DNA from: an uncultured Gemmataceae bacterium
Lineage (GTDB): Bacteria; Planctomycetota; Planctomycetia; Gemmatales; Gemmataceae
Direction: 5' to 3'
Assembly (NCBI GenBank): GCA_937922175.1
Contig: CAKZUU010000114.1
Location: forward strand, 1 to 7,361
Length of the DNA: 7,361 bases
Both the position numbers and the translations under genes were made by a program. The number at the start of each line of letters is the position of its first letter. Within the stretch, counting starts at the first letter, position 1. Below the pieces are notes generated by a model that worked only from the letters and a program-made list of their open reading frames with translations, was not told where the DNA came from and did no database searches. Below are positions 1-5,902 of the stretch, one piece after another.

Positions 1-45
1 TCCGTTGCCGCGGACGCTGCGCGTGGCCAGGGAGTGTCGTCTTGA
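1..45 (+). CDS. Possible 3' end of an unidentified upstream gene
   Basis: Reading frame 1 is open from the window edge to a TGA at 43-45 and would encode a 14-residue C-terminus, SVAADAARGQGVSS. Nothing in it identifies a family. The reason to believe it is a gene end is the junction: its TGA overlaps the TTG start of the next gene in a TTGA arrangement, and a Shine-Dalgarno-like AGGGAG lies inside its last codons. This is the same packing seen further along the strand at 1690 and 2535. Frame 3 is also open to the window edge, so the alternative is that the following ORF simply continues upstream and this frame is not coding. Confidence 0.35.
   Translation, partial: SVAADAARGQGVSS
29..34 (+). 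promoter_or_regulatory. Ribosome binding site deciding the TTG start at 42
   Basis: AGGGAG lies 7 nt before the TTG at 42-44, which is ideal spacing. It favours initiation at this TTG over an ORF entering from outside the window or a later internal start. Confidence 0.5.
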
Positions 46-392
46 AATTGGAACGCCTTGTTCAACGATTCGGCACGAGCACTTCAGCATTCTTGTCGCA
101 GAATGGCGACTTCGACTTCGAGCGCTATTCTCGACCTGTTCCCTATGTCTCGCTCCCACCTGAGAGTGGGCCGTCGAAATTCAGCCGCGATGATGTGTCG
201 TGGGGGGAAATGTTCAAGAAGCAGCCAAGGGCCGGCTCAGACGCAGAGAAGTCGATGAACGAACTCCCCGAGGTGCACGTCGAATTACGGGTTGACGACG
301 ACATGACTTATCTGATGAGGACCGTGCCGAGAATTGCGGCGATTCTCGCGACACTTACGGGCCGATCTCTGGAAACAGAGCAGCCCCGATGA
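42..392 (+). CDS. Small uncharacterised protein, 116 aa
   Basis: I do not recognise this protein. It is 116 residues, hydrophilic and charged, with no signal peptide, transmembrane segment, CxxC pair or nucleotide-binding motif that I can see. The middle (about residues 35-75) is rich in Pro, Ser, Lys and Asp and looks flexible. The C-terminal third (about 74-110) has an acidic run (VDDD) followed by a likely amphipathic helix, VPRIAAILATL, so any folded part is probably there. TTG at 42 is chosen because AGGGAG sits 7 nt upstream and because the start overlaps a TGA in frame 1. However, this frame has no stop between the window edge and 42, so a longer gene entering from the left is possible. 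The next gene starts 135 nt downstream, so co-transcription with the enolase-family gene is uncertain. Confidence 0.5.
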   Translation: MKLERLVQRFGTSTSAFLSQNGDFDFERYSRPVPYVSLPPESGPSKFSRDDVSWGEMFKKQPRAGSDAEKSMNELPEVHVELRVDDDMTYLMRTVPRIAAILATLTGRSLETEQPR

Positions 393-424
393 CCTGGTCA
401 CGTCATGTTGATCCGGAATCGGCC

Positions 425-446
425 AATAATTCCTGAATAATTCCTG
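425..446. repeat. Perfect 11-bp tandem direct repeat in the intergenic gap
   Basis: AATAATTCCTG occurs twice with no spacer, at 425-435 and 436-446. It is the most AT-rich spot in the 135-nt gap before the enolase-family gene. Eleven bp is close to one helical turn, so the copies would present the same face of DNA, as tandem regulator half-sites do. A chance slippage duplication is equally possible. Confidence 0.6.
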
Positions 447-515
447 ATGGGATCGGCGGATTCGCGGGCCGAGTTCTCGCAAGTGAAGGCCCCTGAAGGT
501 GGGAGCCGTGGGCCG

Positions 516-521
516 TACAAT
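516..521 (+). promoter_or_regulatory. Candidate -10 box of a leaderless promoter
   Basis: TACAAT matches the bacterial -10 consensus TATAAT at 5 of 6 positions and ends 6 nt before the ATG at 528. Transcription would then begin at or next to the A of the start codon, giving a leaderless mRNA. This fits the absence of a well-placed Shine-Dalgarno site: the nearest purine-rich stretch, GGGAG at 501-505, is 22 nt away. The -35 region is weak; CTGAAG at 493-498, 17 nt upstream, matches only 3 of 6 positions. The call rests on the -10 and spacing alone. Confidence 0.35.
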
Positions 522-527
522 CCCCAC

Positions 528-1697
528 ATGAGAATCGTGGAGATGACGGCATTCCATGTTCGGGTGCCGCTGAAGCGAGTGATCCGGCATGCCTCTTATG
601 AGCGTCGCGAGAGCGACAACCTCGTGATCCGTTGTGTGCTGTCGGATCGAAGCGTGGGTTATGGGGAGGGACTCCCGCGCGAGTACGTCACGGGGGAGAC
701 AATCGACGAAGCGTTTCAATTGCTTCGGCGGAGTGAATTCGCAGCACAACTTGACCGCTGCCACGATTTTCCCACAGCGGTGGCGATGGCCGAACGCCTC
801 ACCTTGGCCCCGATTCCGGGAGACGACCGAGCCTGTCAGGGGAACGCCGCTCGGTGCGCCGTCGAGTTGGCAATCCTGGACGCTTACGGCCGAGCTTGGG
901 GGGAACCGCTCTCACATGTGACTAAACTGCTGGCCCCGGAACTGTATTCACCGCGACAGCGCATCCAGTACAGCGGAGTAATTGCAACATCACGGGGAGT
1001 CAAGGTTCGCTTGGTCGCGTTACTCATGCGGTTGTACGGCTTCCGTGACATCAAAGTCAAAGTGGGGATCCCAGGTTATAACGACCGCTCTCGATTGCAC
1101 GGCATTCGTCGCGTCGTGGGTCCCAATGTCGATTTGCGTGTGGACGCCAACGAAGCGTGGACAGCGGAAGAAGCCGCCCGGCGAATCCGGGAGCTCGAGA
1201 GGTTTGGTATCAGTAGCGTGGAACAGCCGCTGCCGCACGAGCGATTCCACGACCTTCCCGAGCTTCGCCGGCAGATCCAGACTCCGATCATGCTGGATGA
1301 ATCACTGTGCAGTCTGATCGACGCCCACCTCGCCGTGGAGCTGCAAGCCGCCGATTTGTTCAATTTGCGGATCTCGAAATGCGGCGGGTTTATCCCGACG
1401 CTCCGACTCGCCCAGTTTGCCCGTCAACACGGGATCGGCATCCAGTTGGGTTGTCAAGTGGGAGAAACAGCGATTCTCAGTGCCGCCGGCCGGCATTTCG
1501 CTGGAAGTGTGGCCGACCTGAGGCATGTGGAAGGCTCTTACGACCGCCATTTGGTGCATGAGCCGCTCAGCGACGAGGATTTGACCTTCGGACGCGGAGG
1601 TTGGGCACCCTTGCTGGTCGGGTCGGGCTTAGGCGTGTCGATCGACTCGGAGGCATTGTCACGACAGGTGGTGCGCAAGGAGCCTTTGATTGGCTGA
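528..1697 (+). CDS. Enolase-superfamily enzyme (mandelate racemase/muconate lactonizing type), substrate unknown
   Basis: Members of this superfamily abstract the proton alpha to a carboxylate and stabilise the enolate with Mg2+; outcomes include racemisation, epimerisation, cycloisomerisation and dehydration. The 389-residue protein has the capping domain at about 1-125 and a beta/alpha barrel at about 145-370. The active-site set is complete: KxK at Lys176-Lys178, metal ligands Asp206 (VDANEAW), Glu232 (VEQPL) and Asp257 (LDES), and the opposite-face base Lys284 (SKCGG). This two-lysine layout belongs to the muconate cycloisomerase/dipeptide epimerase/OSBS branch. The last barrel strand carries GCQVGET (309-314) and is followed by ADLRHVEGSYDR, where E. 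coli Ala-Glu epimerase has a DxD that binds the dipeptide amine; the second Asp appears to be Arg332, so a dipeptide substrate is doubtful. An in-frame ATG at 447 would add 27 residues unlike the family start; ATG 528 gives the usual N-terminus. The 3' end overlaps the hydrolase gene by 8 nt. Confidence 0.9.
   Translation: MRIVEMTAFHVRVPLKRVIRHASYERRESDNLVIRCVLSDRSVGYGEGLPREYVTGETIDEAFQLLRRSEFAAQLDRCHDFPTAVAMAERLTLAPIPGDDRACQGNAARCAVELAILDAYGRAWGEPLSHVTKLLAPELYSPRQRIQYSGVIATSRGVKVRLVALLMRLYGFRDIKVKVGIPGYNDRSRLHGIRRVVGPNVDLRVDANEAWTAEEAARRIRELERFGISSVEQPLPHERFHDLPELRRQIQTPIMLDESLCSLIDAHLAVELQAADLFNLRISKCGGFIPTLRLAQFARQHGIGIQLGCQVGETAILSAAGRHFAGSVADLRHVEGSYDRHLVHEPLSDEDLTFGRGGWAPLLVGSGLGVSIDSEALSRQVVRKEPLIG
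1677..1682 (+). promoter_or_regulatory. Ribosome binding site deciding the TTG start at 1690
   Basis: AAGGAG, a near-perfect Shine-Dalgarno sequence, lies 7 nt before the TTG at 1690 but 16 nt before the first ATG at 1699. The spacing argues for initiation at TTG. The site is inside the final codons of the enolase-family gene, so translation of the two genes is probably coupled. Confidence 0.6.
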
Positions 1698-2538
1698 CAT
1701 GTTTCTCTGGACGTGGCAGGCCAGCGATGGTTACCGCTGGCACTATCGTCATTTTCCACCCGCCGGCCGACCTTGGGCGACGGTGATCGGCATTCATGGA
1801 ATCCAAAGTCATGGCGGCTGGTACGAAGCCAGCAGCCGCTGGTTGCGTGATGCGGGCTGTGACGTGTATTTCTTGGATCGGCGAGGCAGCGGGCTGAATC
1901 AGGTCCAACGAGGCGACACGCCGAGCTTTCGACGCTTACTCGATGACGTGCGCGAGTTTGTCGCTGCCCGTCGCGGCCCAGGCCAACCCCCGATCTTCCT
2001 GGTCGCGATCTCTTGGGGCGGAAAAATCGGGGCCGGGCTATGTTATCGCCAACCGGGATTAATCGATGGCCTCGCCCTGTTGGCTCCGGGATTCCGGCCA
2101 CGCGTGCGGCCGACACTCCGCGAGAGGTGGCGCATCGCGACGGCCAGCCTCGTCGAGCCGACTCGACTTTTCCCCATTCCGCTGAACGACCCCGCACTGT
2201 TCACCGCTCAACCCGAACGCCAAGCGTTTATCGCCAACGATCCGTTGGCCCTGCGCGAAGCGACGGCTCGATTTCTCGTGGAAAGTCTCAAGTTCGACGT
2301 CTATCTCCGTCGGGCCGTGCACCGCGTCCGCGTTCCTGTCCTCCTTTTGCTGGCCGGGAATGATCGCATCATCGACAATCAACGAACTCAAGAGTTTGTC
2401 GATCGCTTTGCGACGAACGATCGCACGACGATCAAGTATCCCGGCCGACACCACACCCTGGAGTTCGAGTTGGATCCCGAGCCGATCTTTGACGACCTGA
2501 CCAAGTGGATCGCTCATCGTGCCAGGAGAAACGAATGA
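1690..2538 (+). CDS. Alpha/beta hydrolase (serine hydrolase, monoacylglycerol-lipase-like)
   Basis: This is a 282-residue single-domain alpha/beta hydrolase of the Hydrolase_4/S33-like type, which cleaves esters or amides through a Ser-His-Asp triad. Visible elements, in order: the oxyanion-hole loop HGIQSHGGWYE (36-46); DRRGSG (63-68) after the next strand; the nucleophile elbow AISWGGK with Ser108; a helical cap at about 133-210; the acid in LAGNDR (Asp225); and the catalytic His in HHTLEFE, most likely His255. The elbow is A-x-S-x-G because residue 106 is Ala (GCG) instead of the usual Gly; the rest of the triad is intact, so activity is expected. There is no signal peptide, so it is probably cytoplasmic. 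TTG 1690 is preferred on ribosome-site spacing; ATG 1699 would remove three residues. It overlaps the enolase-family gene by 8 nt and the permease gene by 4 nt (ATGA). The substrate cannot be told from the sequence; co-transcription suggests it acts in the same pathway as the enolase-family enzyme. Confidence 0.88.
   Translation: MADMFLWTWQASDGYRWHYRHFPPAGRPWATVIGIHGIQSHGGWYEASSRWLRDAGCDVYFLDRRGSGLNQVQRGDTPSFRRLLDDVREFVAARRGPGQPPIFLVAISWGGKIGAGLCYRQPGLIDGLALLAPGFRPRVRPTLRERWRIATASLVEPTRLFPIPLNDPALFTAQPERQAFIANDPLALREATARFLVESLKFDVYLRRAVHRVRVPVLLLLAGNDRIIDNQRTQEFVDRFATNDRTTIKYPGRHHTLEFELDPEPIFDDLTKWIAHRARRNE
2524..2528 (+). promoter_or_regulatory. Ribosome binding site of the permease gene
   Basis: AGGAG lies 6 nt before the ATG at 2535, which overlaps the hydrolase TGA as ATGA. 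It selects this ATG over in-frame codons further upstream and implies coupled translation. Confidence 0.65.
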
Positions 2539-3575
2539 ACCGTTGGCGTGCCTTCGGACTGCTGACGCTTGCCCGATTGCGAATTTTTTACCGTGAACCC
2601 GAAGCCCTGTTTTGGGTCTATTTTTTCCCGATCCTCACGGCTGTCGGACTTGCCGTGGCGTTCTGGAACCGACCGCCAGAGCCGCCCGCCGTCGATGTCG
2701 CCCTCAGCGATCCACCGCTTGAAGTCGAACAACTGATCGACACGTTGCGTTCCGGAGGGATCACGCCCCAAACGACGACGCCCGAGGAGGCTCGACGACG
2801 GTATTTGATCGGCAAGACGGCTCTCTATTTAATCCCCACCCCTTCAGGCCTGATATTCGGTTACGACCCCACACGATCGGAGAGCGTCTCCGCTCGATAC
2901 CAGGTCGAAGCGGTTATTCGACGTCCGCACGCAGATACCGCCCTCCGTTTGACCGAACAGCTCGAGACGGAACCCGGCAGTCGTTACATCGATTTCCTCA
3001 TCCCCGGACTCATGGGCATGAATATCCTTGGAGGAGGAATGTGGGGCATCGGTTTCGTTCTCGTCGATCTTCGCGTGCGCAAAGTCTTGAAACGATTGAC
3101 CGCGACACCGATGCATCGCGGCGACTTCTTGGCGTCGTTCCTGGTGGCGCGTTTGCTGATGTTGCTTCCGGAGATGCTCTCGCTGTACTTGTTGGGCCGA
3201 CTGGTTATGGGCATGCCCATGCGAGGCTCGGTCGTCACGATGAGTCTGGTGATGCTTTTGGGCGCTTGCGCCAGCAGCGGGATGGGCCTGCTCGTGGCGA
3301 GCCGCACCGAAAAGTCCGAAACCGTCGTCGGGTTAATCAACCTGCTGGTTTTGCCCATGTGGCTCTTATCCGGTGTGTTTTTTTCATCGAAGCGTTTTCC
3401 TGACGCGGCCCAACCGTTTATCCAAGCACTTCCGCTCACCCAAATCGTCGACGGGTTGCGTGAAGTGATGCTCGAAGGGAAAACGCTAGCCGAGATCATC
3501 TGGCGCCTGGCCGTGCTGGGCTTGTACGCCCTGGCTTGTTTCTTGCTGGCCCTTCGATGGTTCCGGTGGAACTAG
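2535..3575 (+). CDS. ABC-2 type transporter permease subunit
   Basis: This 346-residue inner-membrane protein has the ABC-2 permease layout: one N-terminal membrane segment (about 25-43), a large extracytoplasmic loop (about 45-150), then five more segments at about 152-178, 198-224, 233-256, 262-283 and 323-341. Family features include the FYREPEALFW stretch before the first segment (residues 18-27), the cytoplasmic coupling stretch LKRLTATPMHRGDFLAS (185-201), and the C-terminal block LSGVFFSSKRFP...ALPLTQIVDGLR (278-309). Such permeases dimerise and are driven by a separate ATP-binding subunit, usually to export a lipid, antibiotic, polysaccharide or similar compound. No ATPase gene lies in this window, so the partner must be encoded upstream or elsewhere. 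ATG 2535 overlaps the hydrolase stop (ATGA) and has AGGAG 6 nt before it. The last 90 bp are shared with the end of the opposite-strand acylase gene. Confidence 0.9.
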   Translation: MNRWRAFGLLTLARLRIFYREPEALFWVYFFPILTAVGLAVAFWNRPPEPPAVDVALSDPPLEVEQLIDTLRSGGITPQTTTPEEARRRYLIGKTALYLIPTPSGLIFGYDPTRSESVSARYQVEAVIRRPHADTALRLTEQLETEPGSRYIDFLIPGLMGMNILGGGMWGIGFVLVDLRVRKVLKRLTATPMHRGDFLASFLVARLLMLLPEMLSLYLLGRLVMGMPMRGSVVTMSLVMLLGACASSGMGLLVASRTEKSETVVGLINLLVLPMWLLSGVFFSSKRFPDAAQPFIQALPLTQIVDGLREVMLEGKTLAEIIWRLAVLGLYALACFLLALRWFRWN

Positions 3576-5879
3576 GTGGCCTCCCTCCGTTGGCTGGAGA
3601 TGCAACTCAGCCACACAGGCCGTTCGGACCTCGTCCGGAGACCAGGCCATGGGCACTCCCTCGCCCTTCCGCCAAATTTCAAACAGATCCCCGAAATGGG
3701 GCGAGCAGGGGTTTCCCGATTGCCCTCCACATATCACGAAACGCGAGTTCGACCAAGCGCCGACATCGACGACCATCCGGAGACCTGGGATATTGTCGGT
3801 TTCAGCGAGGGGATTTCCGGGTCGAACCGAGGCCTGGTGAATGGTGTCGGTGTCGCCGGCGATGGGCACCGGTCCGAGACTGAATGCCCGGCGGAAAAAG
3901 GGAGTCTCGCCGAACAGCAACGACTTGGGCCGCAAGCGATGCAGTTGCCCCCAGGACCGTCGGCGACAAATCCGAGCGGCGCGCCGAAGCTCCTCTGCGA
4001 TCAAATCCGACCAAGACGCCGCGAACCAGCCGGAGGGCTGCTTCTGGAGGAGATCGATCAACGGCGCGATCCGTTTGAGGTAAAAGAGGTTGATGCCAGG
4101 GTTCCATGCCGTCTGTCCCAGAAACCAGCGATAGCTGCGCGGGGCTTTGGCTTGGGCAACCCGGACGATCATGCGTGAGACGAACACGGCAAAGAGGGCC
4201 GCCGCCCGTGATTCCTGCGCCATTCGCCCATCCCAGGCCCGCAAAATTTGAGCGGTCGGGTGCAGGTCGGAATGCTGCTCAGCCGTGGCAACAACGAGGT
4301 CGCGCACCTCGCGCCATGGCAGCGAATCGACATCCATTTGCAGACGTTGGCAATCCGCCACCGTCCAGTCGTGGCGAGGCGATAATTTCTCATGAATCGC
4401 CTGCCAACGGTAAGGATCCATCCAATCATGGCCCAAGGGCGATCCGGTTTCGTGCCCCGCGGGAGCATTGTTGGCGGTGATATAAATGCCATTCGGGGGA
4501 TCTTGAGCCGACGGCATCTCGTCGTAGGAGATCCAACCGTCCCAAGCGAAGGCTTCGTCCGAACCCGGGTGGGGCACCATGCCGCGATTCTCCCGACGCC
4601 GCGGGGCGTTGCCCACCATTTGAAACCCGATCGCGCCACGGGTGTCGGCAAAAACGAGATTGAGCGGCAAGCAAGGCCAAGCTGAAAAACAACGGCGGAA
4701 CTCGTCGATGTTGCGAGCCTGAACGGCAGTCAGAAACCCTTCGGTGGGGAGCGGATCGAGCCAAACAGCGCGAAGAGACAGGGCGGGCCAACGGCCGGAA
4801 AACGCCGGCGAGACGATCGGCCCCCGCGGCGTGATTCGGACGTCTTCGACCACCTCGGCCCCGCCTCGTACTCGGATCACTTCCCGACGCACGGCACACA
4901 GGGTCCACCCGGTCGCCTCGCGGACCTGCCGCCCCGTCGGATCCAATTCTTCGATAAACCAGTCCGCATTGTCGATCAGAGCGGCCGTCGATCCCCACGC
5001 CACATGACCATTGAAGCCGGCGGCAAAGCCCGGACTTCCAGCGAAGACGGCCCCGGCGACCTTCCAGCAGGGCGTCGAGAGGTGGGCTAAATACCATTGC
5101 GAGGGCAGAACGGGCGCCAAGTGCGGATCATTCGCCACGATGGGCCGACCGGTTGCTGTTCGCCTCGCGGATAAGACCCAACTGTTGGAAGCTCGCCAAG
5201 TCGGGGCAAATGTTCGCCATACCTCGAATTCCCGCTCCAGCCCCCGCATCGCGGGATCCAAGTTGCGGAGTGCCGCCTCGCCGTCTTGTGCCAAGACTTG
5301 AAACCGAGCCAGTTCCAGGTCCCAGTTCGACGGCAGCGCGAACGACTGAAGTTTCACGAAGGCGAGGACGTCTTCAGGTGTCCAGGGCGTCAATTCGCCA
5401 CGCAAGATGGCGATTTCATGCGGCGGTCGGGACAAACCGGCGGTCCGACCCTGATTGATGCCGGCGACAAAAGCACGCAAAATGGCTTGGACATTTTCGG
5501 AGAGAACGGGCCATTGTCGTTCCGCGGAGTGACGAAAGCCAACCCGTCGAGCGAGACGATCGACCTCCAGCGCTCGCGGACCGACAAGTTCCGAGAGGGT
5601 GCCACGGGCCACACGAAGAATCAACTCTAACTGGAAGGCGCGATCCTGCCCTTGACAAAACCCCAACCCGAACCACGCATCGTGATCGTCGAGGGCTTCG
5701 ATATGCGGGATCCCCCAACGGTCTCGGCGGATCGTCACCGGGCGGTGCAACCCCTCCACGCGCACCGTGCCCCTCTGGTGCGGCAGGCGACGGCCCAGAA
5801 CGAGTGCCAATAGCCGCCGTGCCGAGGCCGATGGCCCGAGGACATGGAGGAACCGACGCAACCATAACGGCACTCGCAT
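3486..5879 (-). CDS. Penicillin-acylase-family N-terminal nucleophile hydrolase
   Basis: This 797-residue protein belongs to the penicillin amidase family, whose members cleave amide bonds such as the side chains of beta-lactams or N-acyl homoserine lactones. The precursor normally self-cleaves so that a serine becomes the N-terminus of the beta chain. Here that site is RA|SNSW, with Ser231 (codon 5187-5189); the alpha part is about 1-230 and the beta part about 231-797. Other family landmarks are RDRWGIPHIEA (52-62), GFCQGQDR (73-80), NDPHL (250-254), the oxyanion-hole Asn290 in FNGHVAWGST, and the C-terminal GGQSGNPCSPHF (718-729). The N-terminus is Arg-rich and lacks a clean signal peptide, although the family is usually exported. 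The conserved part ends near residue 765; the last 30 residues (from about 768) are hydrophilic and are encoded opposite the end of the permease gene. ATG 5879 is the first usable start, 23 nt after the preceding gene, with a weak AAGGG 12 nt upstream. Substrate unknown. Confidence 0.92.
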   Translation of the reverse strand: MRVPLWLRRFLHVLGPSASARRLLALVLGRRLPHQRGTVRVEGLHRPVTIRRDRWGIPHIEALDDHDAWFGLGFCQGQDRAFQLELILRVARGTLSELVGPRALEVDRLARRVGFRHSAERQWPVLSENVQAILRAFVAGINQGRTAGLSRPPHEIAILRGELTPWTPEDVLAFVKLQSFALPSNWDLELARFQVLAQDGEAALRNLDPAMRGLEREFEVWRTFAPTWRASNSWVLSARRTATGRPIVANDPHLAPVLPSQWYLAHLSTPCWKVAGAVFAGSPGFAAGFNGHVAWGSTAALIDNADWFIEELDPTGRQVREATGWTLCAVRREVIRVRGGAEVVEDVRITPRGPIVSPAFSGRWPALSLRAVWLDPLPTEGFLTAVQARNIDEFRRCFSAWPCLPLNLVFADTRGAIGFQMVGNAPRRRENRGMVPHPGSDEAFAWDGWISYDEMPSAQDPPNGIYITANNAPAGHETGSPLGHDWMDPYRWQAIHEKLSPRHDWTVADCQRLQMDVDSLPWREVRDLVVATAEQHSDLHPTAQILRAWDGRMAQESRAAALFAVFVSRMIVRVAQAKAPRSYRWFLGQTAWNPGINLFYLKRIAPLIDLLQKQPSGWFAASWSDLIAEELRRAARICRRRSWGQLHRLRPKSLLFGETPFFRRAFSLGPVPIAGDTDTIHQASVRPGNPLAETDNIPGLRMVVDVGAWSNSRFVICGGQSGNPCSPHFGDLFEIWRKGEGVPMAWSPDEVRTACVAELHLQPTEGGHLVPPEPSKGQQETSQGVQAQHGQAPDDLG

Positions 5880-5902
5880 TGTGCCGAGACACCCTTGAGA
5901 AT

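Noticed and set aside
367..380. CTCTG-GAAA-CAGAG hairpin near the end of the 116-aa gene
   Set aside because: The stem is only 5 bp and is not followed by a T run. The GAAA tetraloop is suggestive, but it is too short to call a terminator.
408..441. Promoter formed by TTGATC and one of the AATAAT copies
   Set aside because: The spacings are 11 and 22 nt, both far from the usual 16-18, so this is not a credible -35/-10 pair.
447..527. ATG at 447 as the start of the enolase-family gene
   Set aside because: It would add 27 residues rich in Gly, Ser and Pro with no resemblance to the family's N-terminus, and it has no convincing ribosome site. The family-like sequence begins at ATG 528.
1538..2197. 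Long open frame on the - strand opposite the enolase-family and hydrolase genes
   Set aside because: Its translation is Arg/Ser/Pro-rich without any domain, and both strands cannot easily be coding here given the clear motifs in the + strand genes. It is a by-product of high GC.
3207..3220. 14-bp perfect palindrome ATGGGCATGCCCAT
   Set aside because: It lies inside the permease coding sequence, where it encodes part of VMGMPM, and has no partner site. It is probably incidental.
4426..5097. 223-codon open frame on the - strand within the acylase gene in another frame
   Set aside because: Gly/Arg-rich low-complexity translation; the acylase frame covers the same DNA with conserved family motifs.
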